Below are positions 16,223-26,809 of a stretch of DNA of 64,000 nt, piece by piece. This DNA is from Aerosticca soli (GTDB lineage Bacteria; Pseudomonadota; Gammaproteobacteria; Xanthomonadales; Rhodanobacteraceae). The first letter of the stretch is position 1. Each line of letters opens with the position of its first letter. The stretch lies in the NCBI RefSeq assembly GCF_003967035.1, contig NZ_AP018560.1:147001-211000 (forward strand), in the 5' to 3' direction. Both the position numbers and the translations under genes were made by a program. The notes under the pieces are model-generated. The model was not told the origin of the DNA, ran no database searches, and saw only the letters and a list, made by a program, of their open reading frames with translations.

Positions 16223-17563
16223 ATGAACGCACGCATTCGGCAAGGCCTGGAACACCTCCGAGAGTCATTTTGGCTGATGCCCGCCGTGATGGTCTTGCTG
16301 GGCATTGGCTTGGCGTTGGGCTTGCTGGCGGTGGACCGCCATGGTTGGGTGCCGGTGTCGGTGGGCGCGTCGTCGTGGCTGTACAACGGCGGAGGCACCG
16401 GCGCGCGCACCTTGCTGGGGGCCATCGCCTCCTCGACCATTGGTGTGGCCGGCACGGTGTTTTCCATCACGATCGCCGCCCTTTCCCTGGCGGCAGGCCA
16501 GATGGGGCCGCGCTTGCTGCGCAACTTCACCCGGGACCGCGGCAACCAGTTCACCCTCGGCGCATTCCTGGGAACGTTCTCGTATGCGCTGATGGTGCTG
16601 CGCAGCGTGCGCACCCAGCAAGAAGGGGCATTCACGCCGCATGTGGCGCTGTCGTTCGGCATGCTGCTGGCCTTTGGATGCGTGGCCACGCTGGTCTATT
16701 TCGTCGGGCACATGGCTTCTCGCATCAACGTCGATACGGTCATCGATCTGGTCAGTGCCGATGTTGCCGAGGCATTCGAGGCGTGGGTCGTCGACGAGGC
16801 TGCGGCAGCACCTGCCGAGCACCGAACGTGGAGTGAGGCCACGGCCGTGGTCGACAGCCGCAGCGGCTATCTGCAGCAGCTGGACGCTTCGCGCCTGGCG
16901 GACTGGGCGGCCGAGCACGGCACCGCATTGCGGTTGCTCGTGCGCCGGGGCGACTACATCGCCCCCGGTGCGCCGATAGCGCTGATCTCCGTATCGGTGG
17001 AGGGTGCGGCCGAAGCCATCGCGCGGGCTACGGCGCTGGGCGCGTCCCGCGGTAGCTGGGGTGACGCCGAGCAAACCGTGCGCCAGCTGGTGGAAGTGGC
17101 CGTCCGCGCCTTGTCGCCGGGTATCAACGATCCGTACACCGCGATGAGCGTGCTCGATCGGTTAGGGGCGGCGTTGTGCGGCTTGGCCAATAAGCATCTG
17201 CCGAGCGGGGTGCATTGCCGGGAGGGTCGCATGGTCTTGTGCGTGCCGGTGGTCACCTACCAAAGCCTGTGCGCGGTGATGTTTCACATGATTCGGCAGC
17301 ACGCGCAAGGCAACGCGGCGCTGTTGATCAAGCTGGTCGATGTGCTGACGGTGGTGCTTTCGGCCGAGCCAGACGCCGCCCGTCAAGCGGTCATCGCTGA
17401 CCAGCTCGCGCAGGTAGAAGCCGACGCCGCGAGGAGCCTTGCCAACGAGCACGACGCGGCCGAAGTACGCCGACGCGTTCGACGTTTCCATGCCGTGTGG
17501 GCCGCCCACGGGCACCCACAGGCCACAGCCCAAGCGCTGTTGGGAGCGCACGATCATGCTTGA
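16223..17563 (+). CDS. DUF2254-family membrane protein
   Basis: 446 residues. Two N-terminal helices (about 17-40 and 65-95) frame VSVGASSWLYNGGGTGARTL; further helices lie around FLGTFSYALMVLRSV and FGMLLAFGCVATLVYFVGHM. A long soluble C-terminal region follows, with the conserved ALSPGINDPYTAMSVLDRL segment of DUF2254. Function is unknown. The ATG at 16223 has GGGGAG upstream; an in-frame ATG at 16139 lacks one. Its last eight bases overlap the start of the antiporter gene, so the two are likely one operon. Confidence 0.85.
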   Translation: MNARIRQGLEHLRESFWLMPAVMVLLGIGLALGLLAVDRHGWVPVSVGASSWLYNGGGTGARTLLGAIASSTIGVAGTVFSITIAALSLAAGQMGPRLLRNFTRDRGNQFTLGAFLGTFSYALMVLRSVRTQQEGAFTPHVALSFGMLLAFGCVATLVYFVGHMASRINVDTVIDLVSADVAEAFEAWVVDEAAAAPAEHRTWSEATAVVDSRSGYLQQLDASRLADWAAEHGTALRLLVRRGDYIAPGAPIALISVSVEGAAEAIARATALGASRGSWGDAEQTVRQLVEVAVRALSPGINDPYTAMSVLDRLGAALCGLANKHLPSGVHCREGRMVLCVPVVTYQSLCAVMFHMIRQHAQGNAALLIKLVDVLTVVLSAEPDAARQAVIADQLAQVEADAARSLANEHDAAEVRRRVRRFHAVWAAHGHPQATAQALLGAHDHA

Positions 17564-18797
17564 TATCGCGGCTATCTGCCTGGTGATCACGGCCCTTCTT
17601 GCTTATGTCAACCACCGGGTTCTGCGCTGGCCGGCCACCATCGGCGTGATGGCCATCGCGCTGCTCATCTCCTTGGGCATCGTCGGCTTGCACGCATTGG
17701 GCGTGGATTACGGTCTCAAGGCCTACGAGGCGTCCCTGCTGAAATCGCTCGATTTTTCCGAAGTGCTGATGCAGGGGATGCTGTCGTTCCTGCTGTTTGC
17801 CGGCGCGCTGCATGTGGATCTCGGCGCACTCAAACGTTACCGCGGACAAATCGCGCTACTGGCGGTGGTTGCGACCTGCACCTCGACGGCGCTGGTCGGG
17901 TTGGCCATGTGGGTGCTTCTCCCGATGCTGGGCCTGCCGGTACGGCTCATCGACTGCTTGTTGTTTGGGGCGCTCATTTCGCCGACCGATCCGATCTCGG
18001 TGATGGGCATTCTCAAGTCGATCGGAGCGCCCAAGTCCTTGGAACTGGTCATCGCCGGTGAATCGCTCTTCAACGATGGCGTTGGGGTGGTGCTGTTCTC
18101 GTTGCTGCTGGGCGCGGCCACCAGCGGCGCCGCACCGACCCCAGGGGAGGCCGGTTGGCTGTTGTTGCAAGAGGCCGGAGGCGGCTTGGTGTTCGGGGCC
18201 GTGCTCGGATGGGCCACTTTCGCGCTGATCAAGAGCATCGATCAATACCAAGTCGAAGTCCTGTTGACGCTTGCAGCCGTCATGGGCGGGTATGCCTTGG
18301 CAATGCACCTGCATGTATCCGGACCGCTGGCGATGGTCGTCACCGGTCTTATTGTGGGCAACAGCGGGCGGGCTCGGGCCATGTCCGATACCACGCGCCG
18401 CTATGTCGACATGTTCTGGGAGTTGCTCGATGAAATCCTCAATGCCGTGTTGTTCGTTCTCATCGGTATGGAGGTCATTGTCATCGCGTGGTCGCCATCG
18501 CTGCTGGCGGCCATTGTGGCGGCCATCGGCGTAACGCTGCTGGCGCGCCTGATCACCGTGGGTCTACCGGTGGGCGCCTTGTCCCGGCTGTTCCGACTGC
18601 CCCAAGGCTCGTGGCGCGTGCTGACCTGGGGCGGTCTGCGGGGCGGTATTTCCGTGGCCTTGGCTTTCTCGCTGACGCAAGGGGACGGCCGTGACATCGT
18701 GCTCGGATTGACCTACGGCGTGGTGGTGTTTTCGGTCCTGATCCAAGGCCTCACGGTCGGCCGGGTAGCGCGCCGAGTGTGTGCATCTTCCCCATGA
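17556..18797 (+). CDS. NhaP-type Na+(K+)/H+ antiporter (CPA1 family)
   Basis: 413 residues and about 12 transmembrane helices. The CPA1 core is plain: LLFGALISPTDPISVMGILK with the unwound-helix Thr-Asp, then VIAGESLFNDGVGVVLFSLL containing the ion-binding Asn-Asp pair. The C-terminal core has TWGGLRGGISVALAFSL with the conserved Arg. It exchanges cytoplasmic Na+ or K+ for H+. It starts at ATG 17556 inside the DUF2254 gene with GGGAG upstream. Together with mscS and DUF2254 it forms an osmotic/ion cluster. The 140 bases after its stop show no gene. Confidence 0.9.
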   Translation: MLDIAAICLVITALLAYVNHRVLRWPATIGVMAIALLISLGIVGLHALGVDYGLKAYEASLLKSLDFSEVLMQGMLSFLLFAGALHVDLGALKRYRGQIALLAVVATCTSTALVGLAMWVLLPMLGLPVRLIDCLLFGALISPTDPISVMGILKSIGAPKSLELVIAGESLFNDGVGVVLFSLLLGAATSGAAPTPGEAGWLLLQEAGGGLVFGAVLGWATFALIKSIDQYQVEVLLTLAAVMGGYALAMHLHVSGPLAMVVTGLIVGNSGRARAMSDTTRRYVDMFWELLDEILNAVLFVLIGMEVIVIAWSPSLLAAIVAAIGVTLLARLITVGLPVGALSRLFRLPQGSWRVLTWGGLRGGISVALAFSLTQGDGRDIVLGLTYGVVVFSVLIQGLTVGRVARRVCASSP

Positions 18798-18937
18798 GCG
18801 CTGGGTGCGCAGACGACATCCTTGCGTCCAATGCGGAAAGAGCGTTGCCAGCCTCCGCATTGCGCAGCGCGTGGCTTGTTGCACAACGGTTCCGTGTCTG
18901 CCGGATTCAAAGCGGGTTGGGCTGGACGGCATCGCAC

Positions 18938-18961
18938 AAAAAAGCCCGCTAGATGCGGGCT
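18938..18961 (-). terminator. Intrinsic terminator downstream of tRNA-Ile2
   Basis: On the minus strand AGCCCGC, a 5-base loop and GCGGGCT are followed by a run of T (AAAAAA on the plus strand at 18938-18943). It lies about 50 bases past the tRNA 3' end and would end that transcript. Confidence 0.82.
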
Positions 18962-19007
18962 TGAGCGGTATTTTATGGACTTTGCCGGATGCCGGCGGAC
19001 TATCTTG

Positions 19008-19083
19008 TGGTGGGCCCACCAGGATTCGAACCTGGAACCAAGGGATTATGAGTCCCCTGCTCTGACCGTTGAGCTATAGGCCC
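19008..19083 (-). tRNA. ileX: tRNA-Ile2 (anticodon CAU, lysidine-modified)
   Basis: 76 bases including an encoded CCA. The 7-bp acceptor is GGGCCTA with TGGGCCC (one G-T pair). The anticodon loop is ACTCATAA on a GGGG/CCCT-type stem, and the T arm is CCAGGTTCGAATCCTGG. CAU could also mean elongator Met, but the position next to rpoD matches the ileX location in other gammaproteobacteria, and a second CAU tRNA at 49300 fits tRNA-Met better. TilS would convert C34 to lysidine so that it reads AUA. Confidence 0.85.
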
Positions 19084-19102
19084 GGCGATGCGATGGCCGA
19101 TG

Positions 19103-19131
19103 ATGTTAGCGGGGTGCGCGTGCAGCGTCGA
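19103..19131 (-). promoter_or_regulatory. Probable sigma-70 promoter of tRNA-Ile2
   Basis: Minus strand TCGACG (19126-19131), a 17-base spacer and TAACAT (19103-19108), about 20 bases before the mature tRNA 5' end. It lies between the rpoD hairpin and the tRNA. Confidence 0.5.
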
Positions 19132-19146
19132 GGACGCCACAAAGTC

Positions 19147-19170
19147 CAAGCCCCGCGGGAGCGGGGCTTG
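19147..19170 (-). terminator. Hairpin after rpoD, probable terminator
   Basis: A perfect 10-bp stem CAAGCCCCGC/GCGGGGCTTG with a 4-base loop, 24 bases past the rpoD stop. On the minus strand GACTTT follows, so the U-tract is weak. It is the only terminator-like structure between rpoD and the tRNA. Confidence 0.6.
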
Positions 19171-19193
19171 GGAAGTGCCGTTTCGATGGGTCT

Positions 19194-21044
<1,851 letters not shown>

Positions 21045-21074
21045 ACCTACTGCCGCGGGTGACCGGAACCGTTC

Positions 21075-21103
21075 AATATAACCCAAAATGCTGCTTTTTT
21101 GAC
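21075..21103 (-). promoter_or_regulatory. Probable rpoD promoter
   Basis: An AT-rich patch unusual for this DNA. The minus strand reads GTCAAA, a 17-base spacer and TATATT, about 30 bases before the rpoD ATG. The -10 is strong and the -35 weak. Confidence 0.5.
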
Positions 21104-21152
21104 CAGTTTCAACCCTTGGGATGGATCGCCTGTGGCAGCGTCGAGCGCTTCG

Positions 21153-21593
21153 TCAGTGCGTTTCCAGCCAGAAGGTGACCGGGCCGTCATTGATCAGGTG
21201 CACCTGCATATGGGCGCCGAAGCGGCCGGTTTCCACCGGTGCGTGGGTGGCACGGGCGAGCTCGGCCAGGCGCTCGAACCAGTGCCGGCCGTGCTCGGGC
21301 GGCGCGGCACTGGTGAAACTCGGGCGCAGGCCGCTGCGGGTGTCGGCGGCCAGGGTGAACTGGCTGACCAGCAAGAGGCCGCCGCCGATGTCAGTGAGGG
21401 AGCGGTTCATGCGGCCCGTCTCGTCGGCGAATACGCGATAGCCGAGCAGGCGTTCGAGCATCCGCCGGGTCTGGCGCTCACCGTCGTCCGGCTGCACCGC
21501 CACCAGGGCGAGCAGGCCCAGGCCGATGCGGCCGACCACTTCGCCCGCGACCTCGACGTGGGCCTGGGTGACGCGCTGGATCAGGGCGATCAT
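21153..21593 (-). CDS. dtd: D-aminoacyl-tRNA deacylase
   Basis: 146 residues. Removes D-amino acids (and glycine mischarged on tRNA-Ala) from tRNA. The two catalytic signatures are present: [20 protein letters not shown] and, near the end, [12 protein letters not shown] with the Gly-cisPro motif. [15 protein letters not shown] at 21593 is the canonical start; the open frame extends to 21647 but the added residues are not family-like. It is divergent from the acyltransferase gene at 21679. Confidence 0.95.
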   Translation of the reverse strand: MIALIQRVTQAHVEVAGEVVGRIGLGLLALVAVQPDDGERQTRRMLERLLGYRVFADETGRMNRSLTDIGGGLLLVSQFTLAADTRSGLRPSFTSAAPPEHGRHWFERLAELARATHAPVETGRFGAHMQVHLINDGPVTFWLETH

Positions 21594-21666
21594 GCAAGCG
21601 TTGTCCGTGGGTGTCTGGACGCGCAAGCATAAAGCGACGAGTCGCAAGCCATCGCCGCAAACGCCC

Positions 21667-21672
21667 TACACT
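21667..21672 (+). promoter_or_regulatory. -10-like TACACT directly before the acyltransferase gene
   Basis: TACACT followed by GGCGCG and ATG, the same spacing and spacer as at uvrD, with no Shine-Dalgarno. This suggests a leaderless or nearly leaderless mRNA. Confidence 0.45.
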
Positions 21673-21678
21673 GGCGCG

Positions 21679-22569
21679 ATGCGTCCGGATATCTATCTCG
21701 TCTATCTGCTGCTGCGCCTGTTCGGCCTGCTGCCGCTGCGCGTGCTGCATGCGCTCGGCGCCGGGCTCGGCCGATGTTTGCTGCTGCTGCGCGGGCGCAG
21801 TGCCCGCATCGTCTCGATCAACCTGCGCATCGCCCGGCCCGGGCTCGACGAGGCTGCCCATCGGGCGCTGCTGCGCGAGGCGATGGCCGAGAGCGGCAAG
21901 ATGCTGGTCGAGACGGTCAAGATCTGGGGCGGCGGCGCGCAGCGGGCGCTCGGCCTGGTGCGCGAGGTGCGCGGCGGCGAGTTGTTCGACGCGGCGCTGG
22001 CCGCGGGCAAGGGCGTGATCATCGCCGCGCCGCATCTGGGCTGCTGGGAGTTGCTCAACTACTGGCTGTGCAGCCGCACGCCGATGGCGATCCTGTACCG
22101 TCCGCCGCGACTGGCCGCGACCGAGCAGCTGCTGCGCAAGGTGCGCGGCGCCCTGGCGCCCGAGCAGGTGCGCGCCGAGGGTGCCGGCGTACGCACGCTG
22201 TACAAGCGTCTGGCCGCCGGCGGCACGGTCGGCATCCTGCCCGATCAGAAGCCGCGCGCCGGCGAGGGCCAGATCGCCCCGTTCTTCGGCCGTCCCGCAT
22301 TGACCATGGTGCTGCTGCCGCGGCTGGCCGCGCGCACCGGTGCCACCGTGCTCTATGCGTTTGCCGAGCGCCTGCCGCGTGGCGCGGGCTTCCGCATCCA
22401 TATCCTGCCGGCGCCGGAGGGCCTGGCCGATGCCGATCTCGCCCGTGCCTGTGCCGCGCTCAACCGCGGCGTGGAGGCCTGTGTGGAGCGCGCCTTCCCG
22501 CAATACCAATGGCGCTACCGGCGCTGGTCGGCGCATGGCTTGCCCAACCCCTACAAGCAGGCGAGATGA
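21679..22569 (+). CDS. LpxL/HtrB-family lipid A acyltransferase
   Basis: 296 residues. An N-terminal membrane anchor (LVYLLLRLFGLLPLRVLHAL) is followed by the catalytic motif HLGCWE (HX4E) in IIAAPHLGCWELLNYW. Then comes GILPDQKPRAGEGQIAPFFG, the usual acyl-acceptor loop, and a C-terminal NRGVEACVERAFPQYQWRYR. It should add a secondary acyl chain to Kdo2-lipid IVA at the inner membrane. LpxL versus LpxM cannot be decided. It opens the surface-glycan region that runs to 31.8 kb. Confidence 0.88.
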   Translation: MRPDIYLVYLLLRLFGLLPLRVLHALGAGLGRCLLLLRGRSARIVSINLRIARPGLDEAAHRALLREAMAESGKMLVETVKIWGGGAQRALGLVREVRGGELFDAALAAGKGVIIAAPHLGCWELLNYWLCSRTPMAILYRPPRLAATEQLLRKVRGALAPEQVRAEGAGVRTLYKRLAAGGTVGILPDQKPRAGEGQIAPFFGRPALTMVLLPRLAARTGATVLYAFAERLPRGAGFRIHILPAPEGLADADLARACAALNRGVEACVERAFPQYQWRYRRWSAHGLPNPYKQAR

Positions 22570-22688
22570 CCCGCGGCCACCGCCGCGTCGTATGAAAACC
22601 GTTTTCCGTGCCCTGGCTGCGCCGCAAGGCCGGCAAGGCGGGTGACTGGCTGCAAGGCTGCGGCGATTTCCATTGCAGGCGCGGCCTT

Positions 22689-23015
22689 TCAGCCGTCCGG
22701 TTTTTTCTCCAGCCGGCGCAGGAACACGGCCATTTCCTTTTCCGCCTGGCGGTCGCCGCGGGCCCGGGCGGCGGCGATGCCCTCGCGCCAGGCGCGGGCG
22801 GCGCCTTCGTCGTCGCCGACGGCCAGCTGCGCCTTGCCGAGCATCTTCCAGGCGGCCGAGTAGGCCGGATCGAATGTCACCGCCTGCGCGAGCTCGGCGA
22901 CTGCGGCCGGCGCCTGGCCGTCGTCCAGCAGTGCGCAACCCAAGGCGAAGCGCAACATGGCGCCGTCGCGCGGACCACCGCACTGCGCGCGCAGGTGGGC
23001 GATGCGCTCGTTCAT
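22689..23015 (-). CDS. Small TPR-repeat protein
   Basis: 108 residues containing about two and a half tetratricopeptide repeats: MLRFALGCALLDDGQAPAAV, then DPAYSAAWKMLGKAQLAVGD and a third helix pair to the end. There is no signal peptide or membrane segment. Its ATG overlaps the stop of the GT39 gene (ATGA), so it is translated after that gene. TPRs mediate protein contacts; the partner is unknown. Confidence 0.75.
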   Translation of the reverse strand: MNERIAHLRAQCGGPRDGAMLRFALGCALLDDGQAPAAVAELAQAVTFDPAYSAAWKMLGKAQLAVGDDEGAARAWREGIAAARARGDRQAEKEMAVFLRRLEKKPDG

Positions 23016-24745
23016 GGCCGGGATGCGCGCATCATGCGCAGCCGCTCGCCGGCACGCGGATAGACCCGCGGCGGCTGGGGCGGATCGTCCGGCGTGCGGC
23101 CGGCGCGCAGGTCGGCCAGGGTCGGTGCCGGCCAGATCACCAGCCAGACCGAGCGGAACGGCTGCACCAGCAGCGCATGGCGCATGGCCTGGGCATCGGG
23201 ATGACTGAGGCGCGTCACCACCAGGCCGTCCGGATGCAGGCGGGCGAAGTTCTGCAGGGAGTCGTCGTACTGCAGCCGTACCAGCGGACGGGTCAGCCGG
23301 CCGAGGAAATGGAACTGGCCGTCATAGCCGCCGATGATGCCGAGCGGCCGTCCCTGCGCCTCGGCCGCGCCGAGCAGGCGCGCCGCCGGGCGCAGGTCGT
23401 AGTTGGGCCACACGGCCAGCGTGAACAGCGTATTGACCGTCAACGCGCCGATGAGGCCGGCCAAGGCCAGCCGGCGCAGTTCGCCGCGGCGGCGCTGGAG
23501 CAGCAGCAGACCGAGCAGCAGAAAGACCACGCTGAAGGGCCGGCTGTACTGCGAAAGCGCGAGCAGCCAGTCGTCCGTGAGGCGGCCAGTGGAGACCAGC
23601 GTCGGCAGGAAAAACGCGCCGAGCGCCGCCGCGATGCCGGCCAGGCCCAGCGGCCAGGTTCCGAGCCAGGGCGTGACGGCCAGGGCGCGCCGCCGTTCGC
23701 GCAGGCGGGCGACCGCCGCGGCGATGAGCATCACCGCGCCGCCGCATTCGGGCAGCAGGTAATAGGCCTGCTTGCCGCTGATCAGCGAGAACACCGCCAG
23801 CACCGGCAACAGCCAAAGGAGCAGAAAGCGCACACCCGGCTCGAGCGGTCGGCGCAGACGGGCCAGCGCGGCGTAGGCCCGCGGCCAGGCGCTGAAGGGA
23901 AACAGCAGCACGGGCAGGGCGAGCAGGTACCACCAGAAGGGCTGGTTGTGATTCTGCAGCTCGTCCGGCGAGGCCACCCCGTCCACCACGCGGCCGGCGG
24001 TCTGCAGGAAGAACAAGCGGTGCCGGTAGGCCTCGCCGCCCGCCAGCCCGGCCGGCAGCGCCCAGGCGAGCAGGATCGCCACCCCGAGCAGCAGCGCGAG
24101 CGCGCCGCGGCCGTACCAGCGCGCCCGCTGCGTGCGGGCGGCCTCGTTCCACCAGGGCCCGAGCAGCCACGGGAAGAGGACGTGCAGCAGCATCACCGGG
24201 CCCTTGGTCAATAAGCCGGCGCCGACCAGGACGCCGAACAGCCACCAGCGCGGCTCGCGCCGCCGCGGCGAGGGCACCAGGCACAGCAGGGCGGCCAGCA
24301 CGCAGACCGTGAGCAGCACCTCGTACATGATCTGCAGGCCGAACAGGAAGGCGTAGCCGAGCGCCATCAGCATCCACGGCGTCGAGCGCGCCACCCAGGG
24401 CCGATCCGGGAACAGCCGGCCCGCCAGCGTGGTCGCCAGCACCAGCTGCGCCGCGCCGAACAGCACTTCCAGCACCCGCGGCCAGACGTCGTTCACGCCG
24501 AACACGAACCAGCCGGCATGGATCAGCCAGAACAGCAGCGGCACCTTCTCGCTGTAGGGCTCGCCGTTGATGTGGGGGACCAGCCAGTGGTGCTGCTGCC
24601 ACATCTCCCAGGCGACACTCAAGGTGCGCGTGGAAAAGAGCGGCATCGGCCCATGCGAGAAGATCGCCAGCAAGGCCGCGACCAGCCACAGCGGCAGCCA
24701 CGGCCACAGGGCGCGCAGGTGTTCTAGACGGGCGGAAGAGGCCAC
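23012..24745 (-). CDS. Family 39 glycosyltransferase (ArnT/PMT-like membrane protein)
   Basis: 577 residues with about 12 hydrophobic helices. The N-terminus shows the GT39 layout: after the first helix, MPLFSTRTLSVAWEMWQQ resembles the DE-type periplasmic loop of ArnT proteins, then NGEPYSEKVPLLFWLIHAGW, the segment that binds the polyprenyl-phosphate sugar donor. The C-terminal third is a smaller soluble domain. Such enzymes move a sugar from undecaprenyl phosphate onto lipid A or protein in the periplasm. Start GTG; the substrate is unknown. It is oriented away from the LpxL-type gene, but the shared neighbourhood suggests lipid A or LPS. Confidence 0.82.
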   Translation of the reverse strand: MASSARLEHLRALWPWLPLWLVAALLAIFSHGPMPLFSTRTLSVAWEMWQQHHWLVPHINGEPYSEKVPLLFWLIHAGWFVFGVNDVWPRVLEVLFGAAQLVLATTLAGRLFPDRPWVARSTPWMLMALGYAFLFGLQIMYEVLLTVCVLAALLCLVPSPRRREPRWWLFGVLVGAGLLTKGPVMLLHVLFPWLLGPWWNEAARTQRARWYGRGALALLLGVAILLAWALPAGLAGGEAYRHRLFFLQTAGRVVDGVASPDELQNHNQPFWWYLLALPVLLFPFSAWPRAYAALARLRRPLEPGVRFLLLWLLPVLAVFSLISGKQAYYLLPECGGAVMLIAAAVARLRERRRALAVTPWLGTWPLGLAGIAAALGAFFLPTLVSTGRLTDDWLLALSQYSRPFSVVFLLLGLLLLQRRRGELRRLALAGLIGALTVNTLFTLAVWPNYDLRPAARLLGAAEAQGRPLGIIGGYDGQFHFLGRLTRPLVRLQYDDSLQNFARLHPDGLVVTRLSHPDAQAMRHALLVQPFRSVWLVIWPAPTLADLRAGRTPDDPPQPPRVYPRAGERLRMMRASRP

Positions 24746-24796
24746 GAGGCGTGCTTTGGGAAGACGGGAACGCGCAGTTTAACCCGCGGCCCGGCA

Positions 24797-25843
24797 TCAA
24801 CCCTGGAACAGGGCGCGGCTGTCGCGCCAGGCCTTCCAGCGCCGGCGCAGATTGAGCGGCTTGCGCTCGAGCGGGCCGTAGCCGCCGGCGAGCAGGCGTT
24901 CGGTCGCGTCCAGCACGCGTTCGCTGGAGCGGCCGTCGCGATAGGGGTGGATGGCCTCGGCATGCGCGCGCAGCGCGGCCATGAGTTCGGGCGGGCGGGC
25001 CAGCGCGCGATCGATCGCGGCATCGATGTCGGCCGGGTCCTGGACGTCGAGCATGAACGGTTTGGGCCGGCGGTTGCACAGCGTCACCACCGGCTTGAGT
25101 TGCACGGCGAATTCATGCAGCACCGAGGAGGTGTCGCTGACCAGCACGTCGGCCGCACGCTGCATGTCCATCAGCCGGTCCGACTCGTAAAACGCGGCGT
25201 GCGGCCCGACCAGCGCACGGTAGCTTGCGAACAGGGCGGGCTCGCATTTGGGATGCAGGGTCAGCAGCCAGTAGCGGTCGCCGCGTGCGACGAGCTCGCG
25301 CAAGGTATCGTACATGCGGTAGGCGGAGGTGATCTTGCGGCTGAAGGTGGGCGCATACATCACCACCGGGCGGCCGTCGCCCGACCGCAGCGCCGCCGCC
25401 CGCGCGCCGTCCTCGCTGAACAGCGGGTCGAGCTTGGGCCAGCCGGTCTCGGCCACGGCGAAATAGCGGCAGCGGCGCGCCAGCGCCTGGAACGGCGCGG
25501 TGGTCGCCGGTCCCTGCGTGCAGTAGAGATCGAAAAAACCGCGCAGGGCGAAATGGCCGCGCTCGGGCTCGCGTTTTTCCGCATTGAAGCCGTGGAACAC
25601 CTGCACCTTGGCGCCCGGGATGCCGGGCGGCACCCAGTTGGCCGCCGAGAACACCGCCTGCGGAGCGAATGCCCTGACTGCACGGCGCGAGACGAGCCTC
25701 GTCTCGTCGGCCGCCAGGTAGCGCGCGAGGGCAGCCGGCACCACCCAGGCCACGCGCTGGCCGCGCCGCTGCGCCGCCGCCGCCAGCGGACGCAGGATCG
25801 GCAGCGCATAAAGCTCGGTGGCGAACAGCAGGCAGGCGTCCAT
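24797..25843 (-). CDS. CDP-glycerol glycerophosphotransferase-like protein
   Basis: 348 residues. The N-terminal half is a GT-B-type fold (CLLFATELYALPILRPLAAA). The C-terminal half resembles the Glyphos_transf family: KVQVFHGFNAEK, VVMYAPTFSRKITSAYR, LLTLHPKCEPALF, the acidic patch MDMQRAADVLVSDTSSVLHE, and a final DGRSSERVLDATERLL. Known relatives add glycerol phosphate in teichoic acids; in Gram-negatives similar proteins act in capsule or LPS synthesis. MDACLL at 25843 is chosen, with an alternative ATG four codons upstream. The donor is not known. Confidence 0.75.
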   Translation of the reverse strand: MDACLLFATELYALPILRPLAAAAQRRGQRVAWVVPAALARYLAADETRLVSRRAVRAFAPQAVFSAANWVPPGIPGAKVQVFHGFNAEKREPERGHFALRGFFDLYCTQGPATTAPFQALARRCRYFAVAETGWPKLDPLFSEDGARAAALRSGDGRPVVMYAPTFSRKITSAYRMYDTLRELVARGDRYWLLTLHPKCEPALFASYRALVGPHAAFYESDRLMDMQRAADVLVSDTSSVLHEFAVQLKPVVTLCNRRPKPFMLDVQDPADIDAAIDRALARPPELMAALRAHAEAIHPYRDGRSSERVLDATERLLAGGYGPLERKPLNLRRRWKAWRDSRALFQG

Positions 25844-25931
25844 CGGAGGTTCCATCAAGGCGCGGCGCAAACGGGCATTATGTTCCAGCCGCGCCCGTGC
25901 GGCGCCCGAACCTGATCGAGCCGCTTCGCGC

Positions 25932-26699
25932 ATGTCCCGCCCCCCGCTTTCCGCCTGCATCATCGCCTTCAACGAGGCCGACCGCATCGACGATTGCCTC
26001 GCCTCGCTCGCCTTCTGCGACGAGATCGTGGTGGTCGATTCCGGTTCCACCGACGACACCCGCGAGCGGGCCGCGGCGCATGGCGCGCGGGTGATCCAGC
26101 GGCCGTTCGCGGGCTACCGCAGCCAGAAGGCCTTCGCGGTGGCACAGGCCCGCCACGACTGGGTGCTGTGCCTGGATGCCGACGAGCGGGTGAGCGCACG
26201 CCTGCGCACCAGCATCGAGGCCGCGCAGGCGGCGGGTTTCGAGGGCGCCGCCGGCTACCGCTGCAATCGCTTGAGCGAATACTTCGGCGCGTATCTGCGC
26301 CACGGCAATGCCTATCCCGATCGCGTGCTGCGCCTGTTCGACCGTCGCCGCGGCGGCTGGCGCGGCGAGCGCGAGATCCATGAAGCCGTCAGCGTCGACG
26401 GGCCGGTGAGGACGCTCGCCGGCGACCTCGAGCACCATCCCTACCGCTCGCTCTCCGAGCAGATCGCCAAGCAGGAGCGCTACGCGCAGATGATGGCCGA
26501 GCACCTTCACGCGCGGGGTGAGCGCGCCACGCTGGGGCGGATCCTGCTCAATCCCTGGTGGCGTTTCGTGCGCGGCTACCTGCTGCGCGGCGGCTTCCTG
26601 GACGGCTGGCGCGGCCTGGTCTATGCACTGGTACGGGTCGAATACGTGCGCCGCAAGTTCCTGAAGCTGTGGCTGCTCGAGCGCGGTTACCGGCCCTGA
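25932..26699 (+). CDS. Family 2 glycosyltransferase, WaaE/KdtX-like (LPS core)
   Basis: 255 residues, GT-A fold. ACIIAFNEADRIDDCLASLA starts the domain, VVVDSGSTDDTRERAAAHGA binds the nucleotide, and DWVLCLDADERVS carries the DxD-like metal site. FEGAAGYRCNRLSEYFGAYL and the REIHEAVSVDG segment are typical of the LPS-core GT2 group that includes WaaE. The C-terminus has two amphipathic or hydrophobic segments for membrane contact. MSRPPLSAC at 25932 is the start; there is no strong ribosome site. It is divergent from the glycerophosphotransferase gene. Confidence 0.85.
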   Translation: MSRPPLSACIIAFNEADRIDDCLASLAFCDEIVVVDSGSTDDTRERAAAHGARVIQRPFAGYRSQKAFAVAQARHDWVLCLDADERVSARLRTSIEAAQAAGFEGAAGYRCNRLSEYFGAYLRHGNAYPDRVLRLFDRRRGGWRGEREIHEAVSVDGPVRTLAGDLEHHPYRSLSEQIAKQERYAQMMAEHLHARGERATLGRILLNPWWRFVRGYLLRGGFLDGWRGLVYALVRVEYVRRKFLKLWLLERGYRP

Positions 26700-26809
26700 C
26701 CCGGCATGCCGGTGGGCGGATTTTCAGCCGGCCTCGTCCATGATCCGCACTCGCGGCCGGCTCGAAGCCCAAGCCCGCAGTTTCCCAGACGATACCCGAC
26801 GAGGTGGGC

